DNA of 64,000 nt, from positions 62,001 through 126,000 of the forward strand of contig JASEET010000001.1 in assembly GCA_030019335.1 (NCBI GenBank), in the 5' to 3' direction. Origin of the DNA: Candidatus Bathyarchaeia archaeon. GTDB lineage: Archaea > Thermoproteota > Bathyarchaeia > Bathyarchaeales > Bathycorpusculaceae. Position 1 is the stretch's first letter. Each line of letters opens with the position of its first letter. The notes beneath the pieces are model-generated. The model was given only the letters and a program-made list of their open reading frames with translations. It did no database searches and was not told where the DNA came from. Shown in pieces: positions 60,540 through 64,000 of the stretch. Made by a program: the position numbers and the translations under genes.

Positions 60540-61049
60540 ATGTTAGGATTTTACGAGAACTTTCCGAAAAACATCCACAAAATAGCACGTTTTACCACTT
60601 CGATCTCAAACAAGAGACTGCAACAAGCCTTAACAAAAACAGTTCACAAATTAAACAATGAAACATTTTGTTTAGAAGATGTCGCCAATCCATCAGTACC
60701 TCAATGCACGGTTATTTTTGAAATTGGAATAGCCGAAGCCAACAATTTCAACTATCTAGACGATGAAGAAACGAACAGAATGCTGAAAACCATACGTAAA
60801 AAACCTTTTCAAATTATGGATTTCTTCTGCGCCATACGCTACTATAAAACGCAAACTGAAAAGAAAACTCCGCTAAAATTCGATTACTATATGCTCCGTT
60901 TCACATTCAACAGAAAATCAACAGAAATTCAAGTTTTTCACGAAAGAGGCCCAAGACACATATCGCCCGAAGACGTCGCCAACTTTATCGCTAACAAAAT
61001 TAACGAAACATTTTCCAAGAAAATATTAAGATCCTTTAAGGCTTCTTAA
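60540..61049 (+). CDS. Hypothetical protein
   Basis: A 169-residue alpha-beta protein of unknown family. Visible: a strand pair around VPQCTVIFEIGIAEANNFNY, an FQIMDFFCAIRYYKTQ segment, and LRFTFNRKSTEIQVFHERGP followed by a helix. It lies 15 bases after the p27-like gene on the same strand. Its stop shares TTAA with the convergent tmk gene. Confidence 0.6.
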   Translation: MLGFYENFPKNIHKIARFTTSISNKRLQQALTKTVHKLNNETFCLEDVANPSVPQCTVIFEIGIAEANNFNYLDDEETNRMLKTIRKKPFQIMDFFCAIRYYKTQTEKKTPLKFDYYMLRFTFNRKSTEIQVFHERGPRHISPEDVANFIANKINETFSKKILRSFKAS

Positions 61050-61654
61050 CTCGCTTTTTCCAAAAATCTTAGAACAATCGTTAGAATGTCATCTGCAACT
61101 TCCTTTTTAGGCCTGTTTCCATCTATTTTGACAAGTTCTCCTTTTTCAACAAATTTCATGTAGACTTCGCGCACTTTCCGCTGAGTTTCCAAGTTTTCCA
61201 TGACTGACTTTTTAGGCTTCAACCTATGGATAACGACTTCCGGTTCAACATCAACAAAAATTGCTAGGTCTGGGCGCATCGCGTGCTCATTTATCTTTTC
61301 AATCCACTTTAAATCAAGTCCAGCTGCCCCTTGATAAGCCAAAGAGGAATAAACATAACGGTCAGAAACCACAAGTCTTCCTTCATTCAAAGCAGGAATA
61401 ATCTCATTATCTACATGCTCATAACGGTCAGCAGCAAACAACAAAGCCTCGACAATGCTGGAAACCCGTTTTTTGCCGTGCAGACAGTATTTCTTAATGA
61501 ACTTTCCGATTTCTCCACAGCTTGGTTCGGCTGTATATGTGACGTTATAACCTTTTTTCCCAAGTCTTCTCACGAGAAGCTTTGTTTGCGTTGTTTTCCC
61601 ACAGCCATCTAATCCCTCAACACAAATGAAAACTCCTTTTCCTTTCCTCTTCAT
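61046..61654 (-). CDS. tmk: Thymidylate kinase
   Basis: Phosphorylates dTMP to dTDP. 202 residues with the P-loop EGLDGCGKTTQTK, the AEPSCGEIGKFI substrate segment, the DRY-type motif VVSDRYVYSSLAYQG and the LID region HRLKPKKSVMENLE. It works after ThyX (22562-23260). The start is ATG 61654. Confidence 0.94.
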   Translation of the reverse strand: MKRKGKGVFICVEGLDGCGKTTQTKLLVRRLGKKGYNVTYTAEPSCGEIGKFIKKYCLHGKKRVSSIVEALLFAADRYEHVDNEIIPALNEGRLVVSDRYVYSSLAYQGAAGLDLKWIEKINEHAMRPDLAIFVDVEPEVVIHRLKPKKSVMENLETQRKVREVYMKFVEKGELVKIDGNRPKKEVADDILTIVLRFLEKAS

Positions 61655-61744
61655 CTATTCCATCCCTTAATGATTTGAGCATTAGGCAATTATAAGAGTG
61701 AAAATGCATTAATAATTGTTTAAAGAAACGGGAGAAAACTATTG

Positions 61745-63022
61745 ATGCCCAGAAATTATTGGGGTGAAATAAAAGACCCTGTTCACGGATACGTCTACAT
61801 AACTGAAAACGAAAAAGAAATCATCGACTCTTTCCCTGTTCAGAGATTACGTAGACTACGCCAGCTAGCAGGCGCAGAATACGTTTATCCAGGAGCAAAC
61901 CATACACGTTTTGAACATTCCGTCGGCGTCATGTATCTGGCTGGCAGAGTCATGGAAAATCCTAACATTTCCCAACGTATAAGCGAAGATGAAGCGGAAA
62001 TGGTTAGGGTTGCAGCTTTGCTTCATGATGTTGGGCATGGCCCCTTCTCACATGTTTTTGAGCATTTACTCGCTAAGCTTGATAAGACGCATGAAGACAT
62101 GACTCTATGGATTATTGCAAACAGTGAAATGAAAGATATACTGAATAAAATCGGATATAACCCAGAAGACGTTGGAAAACTGGCAATAGGCACCCTTCAC
62201 AAACCCAAAAAGGCTTTCCTAGACCAGATAATAAGCAGCGCAGTGGATGTAGACAAACTAGACTTTATCGTACGGGACACATACCACACCGGCGCAGAAT
62301 ACGGCTACATAGACATTTTCCGATTAATCCATGCCATAGATGTGTTAGATGAAAACTTGGCAGTAGACTTAGGAGCATTGTCAGCCCTTGAATCCTTCGT
62401 GATAGCCCGAATAGAATCCTTCAAAAGCATATACTTCCATCGCGTTGGAAGGGCAGCACAAATAATGCTTGCCATGGCTATGGAAAAGGCAAACGAAGAG
62501 CTGGGCTTAACACGTTTCAAAACTCCAGAGGAGTACCTAGCCATGGACGATTACACGGTTTGGACCATGCTGAAAAACTGCGAAAAATCAAGCGAAATCA
62601 TAAAAAACCTTGAAAGACGAAGAATGCTGAAATGTGCTTACGAAAGAAACTTTTACGAAAAAGACACGATGGTTTCAAACATTTTCGGTCGTGAAGCATA
62701 CAGAAAACATTTACAAGTCGACATCGCAAAAGAGGCAGAAGTCGAAACAGAAGTAGTAATAATCGATGTGCCCACGGTTCCGTCCGTTCCATACCATCAC
62801 TCAGTTCTCATGGAACCCATGGAAATCCCAGTTTTCTCCAAGACACGAGAAGGCGAAAAAATCCTGCAACGATTAAGCGAAATCTCAAAGATCTTTGACG
62901 TTCTTAAAGGCTTTATAAACATTATGCGCGTTTACACGGATGAGAAAAACCGTGAAAAAGTCGGCATCGCAGCGTCAAAGATTTTGGGTGAAATCCCTTC
63001 ATCAGCAAAAATATCCTATTAG
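61745..63022 (+). CDS. HD-domain phosphohydrolase (dNTPase/SAMHD1-like)
   Basis: 425 residues. N-terminal IKDPVHGYVYITENEKEIID, then YVYPGANHTRFEHSVGVMY (first His) and ALLHDVGHGPFSHVFEHLL (HD pair), then DKLDFIVRDTYHTG (the final metal Asp). This is the family of broad dNTPases and archaeal relatives; substrate unknown, dNTP turnover is the likely role by family. ATG 61745 follows directly on the TTG of the ORF track. Confidence 0.87.
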   Translation: MPRNYWGEIKDPVHGYVYITENEKEIIDSFPVQRLRRLRQLAGAEYVYPGANHTRFEHSVGVMYLAGRVMENPNISQRISEDEAEMVRVAALLHDVGHGPFSHVFEHLLAKLDKTHEDMTLWIIANSEMKDILNKIGYNPEDVGKLAIGTLHKPKKAFLDQIISSAVDVDKLDFIVRDTYHTGAEYGYIDIFRLIHAIDVLDENLAVDLGALSALESFVIARIESFKSIYFHRVGRAAQIMLAMAMEKANEELGLTRFKTPEEYLAMDDYTVWTMLKNCEKSSEIIKNLERRRMLKCAYERNFYEKDTMVSNIFGREAYRKHLQVDIAKEAEVETEVVIIDVPTVPSVPYHHSVLMEPMEIPVFSKTREGEKILQRLSEISKIFDVLKGFINIMRVYTDEKNREKVGIAASKILGEIPSSAKISY

Positions 63023-63032
63023 AGTGCTCAAG

Positions 63033-63446
63033 ATGAAATATATAACACTGAAAGGGCGAACAATCGTTCAAGGATGTTGCAAAGCTGAAGCACTAGTTTC
63101 TACAATGCCCATAAGCTTCCTTGGAGGAGTTGACCCAACCAACGGAAAAATAATCGAGAAAAACCATGACTTACACGGAGAATGCGTAAAAGACAAGGCT
63201 TTGTGTTTTTCACATGGACACGGCTCAACCGTTGGCAGCTACATGCTGTATTCTTTGGCTAAGAAAAATCTGGCGCCAAAAGCAATAGTTAACCAAACAG
63301 CTGACCCTGTTGTCGTTGTAGGAGCAATAATAGCTGATATTCCCATGGTTGACCAAGTAGACATTAAGCGAATTAAAACTGGTGATATTGTTGAAGTTGA
63401 TGCTTACGCTGGCATCATTAGAATTTTGAAAACAAGGGAGAGCTAG
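63033..63446 (+). CDS. Phosphomevalonate dehydratase small subunit (AcnX small)
   Basis: 137 residues: LKGRTIVQGCCKAEALVST, FLGGVDPTNGKIIEKNHDLHG and FSHGHGSTVGSYMLYSLA match the small (swivel) subunit of the AcnX/DUF126 family. In archaea this pairs with a large subunit to dehydrate mevalonate-5-phosphate to trans-anhydromevalonate-phosphate for isoprenoids. ATG 63033 is 11 bases after the HD-protein stop; the ORF-track start lies inside that gene. The large subunit follows 6 bases on. Confidence 0.9.
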   Translation: MKYITLKGRTIVQGCCKAEALVSTMPISFLGGVDPTNGKIIEKNHDLHGECVKDKALCFSHGHGSTVGSYMLYSLAKKNLAPKAIVNQTADPVVVVGAIIADIPMVDQVDIKRIKTGDIVEVDAYAGIIRILKTRES

Positions 63447-63452
63447 ACTGGC

Positions 63453-64000
63453 ATGTATTTAACGCAAGAAGAAGAACGCATCTACGACGGCGAGTATGGC
63501 TGGGCAAACCAAATATGCATGAAAATCCTTGTCCGCCTGGGCGAACTCTTCAACGCAACAAGACTTATTCCAATAAGCTCCGCTCATGTTGCTGGAGTTT
63601 CATACAAAACCCTCGGCGACGCACCAGCAGAATTCCTACAAGCATTGGCAAAAGCTGACGGAAAAGCGAAAGTCAGAGCCACTTTAAACCCGCAAAGCTT
63701 CGATCCAGAATATCTAAGCAGAAGATTACCGAAGGGCATATGTGAAAAGCAGTTGAACATTCTGAAACAGTTTGAAAAAATGGGCTTCACAAGGTCTTTA
63801 ACGTGCACGCCATACTATTTAGAAAAGCCAAAACGAGATTCACATCTTGCTTGGGCTGAATCCTCAGCCGTGGTTTACGCCAATTCTGTTCTAGGTGCAT
63901 GGACAAACCGTGAGGGGGGACCAAGTGCCCTTGCAGCAGCAATAATTGGAAAAACACCGGACTATGGAATGCACAGGGCTGAGAACAGACAGCCAAATAT
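63453..64000 (+). CDS. Phosphomevalonate dehydratase large subunit (AcnX large), 5' part
   Basis: Not in the ORF track because the frame runs off the window. ATG 63453 begins MYLTQEEERIYDGEYGWANQ, then LIPISSAHVAGVSYKTLGD, LTCTPYYLEKP and YANSVLGAWTNREGGPS, all of the AcnX large-subunit family (DUF521). It carries the [4Fe-4S] cluster cysteines and the active site; only 182 codons are visible. It pairs with the small subunit directly upstream. Confidence 0.9.
   Translation, partial: MYLTQEEERIYDGEYGWANQICMKILVRLGELFNATRLIPISSAHVAGVSYKTLGDAPAEFLQALAKADGKAKVRATLNPQSFDPEYLSRRLPKGICEKQLNILKQFEKMGFTRSLTCTPYYLEKPKRDSHLAWAESSAVVYANSVLGAWTNREGGPSALAAAIIGKTPDYGMHRAENRQPN

Noticed and set aside
1-64000. 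CRISPR arrays, insertion sequences, rRNA genes
   Set aside because: I looked for regularly spaced repeats, transposase motifs and rRNA segments and saw none.

Overview
The window is an archaeal chromosome segment. Archaeal markers are class I lysyl-tRNA synthetase, CTP-dependent riboflavin kinase, deoxyhypusine synthase, fructose-1,6-bisphosphate aldolase/phosphatase, Hel308, EndoQ, UPF0147, a TATA-binding-protein remnant, an intron-bearing tRNA and the phosphomevalonate dehydratase subunits of the archaeal mevalonate pathway. Gene content, moderate GC and frequent TTG/GTG starts with GGTGA/GAGG-type ribosome sites suggest a Thermoproteota (TACK) lineage, most likely Bathyarchaeia-like. That placement is inference; no rRNA is present.

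Layout. 1-5.3 kb: 3' end of an intein-interrupted EndoQ gene, a small unknown protein, the TldD/TldE pair and a membrane iron-sulfur protein. 5.3-9 kb: a minus-strand alpha-glucan operon (GH57 enzyme, winged-helix protein, half-length glycosyltransferase, full GT4). 9-20 kb: methyltransferase, threonine dehydratase, flavodoxin, a GAPDH-PGK pair, GcvH with a disulfide reductase, inositol phosphate synthase, riboflavin kinase and an ADP-forming acyl-CoA synthetase subunit. 20-25.7 kb, the most irregular stretch: a divergent RtcB-like protein, a very basic micro-ORF, a lone AsnC ligand domain, a TBP gene relic, a CofE homologue, ThyX, a probable PD-(D/E)XK protein, a RelBE-like pair and an HtpX protease carrying an EF-hand loop. 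25.7-29 kb: a coupled NifS-IscU-SufS operon. 29-36.8 kb: Hel308 with a full homing intein, PurB, an AsnB-like protein without its glutaminase cysteine, and a histone-deacetylase-family protein. 36.8-44.7 kb: ferredoxin, a secreted glycoprotein-like membrane protein, radical SAM protein, a second GT4, a DUF5752-like winged-helix protein and FBP aldolase/phosphatase. 44.7-52.7 kb: tRNA-Arg(CCG) with two introns, two deoxyhypusine synthase paralogues, DeoC, ArgS, a second deacetylase-family protein, an ABC-2 permease remnant and tRNA-Arg(GCG). 52.7-64 kb: GNAT-thioredoxin-like fusion, LysS, a five-gene SPFH/zinc-ribbon operon, small archaeal proteins, Tmk, an HD phosphohydrolase and both phosphomevalonate dehydratase subunits, the large one cut by the window edge.

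Functionally the genes cover central carbon metabolism (GAPDH, PGK, FBP aldolase/phosphatase, DeoC), storage-glucan handling (GH57 and two GT4 enzymes, linked by a shared C-terminal domain), Fe-S assembly, thymidylate synthesis (ThyX, Tmk), lipid precursors (inositol phosphate, mevalonate branch) and translation (ArgS, LysS, two arginine tRNAs, hypusine). Genes are tightly packed; three convergent pairs share 4-bp palindromic stop codons.

Start codons were moved from the ORF track where a ribosome-binding site or family start argued for it; those choices are stated in the entries. Family names rest on motif recognition by eye; no database search was run.
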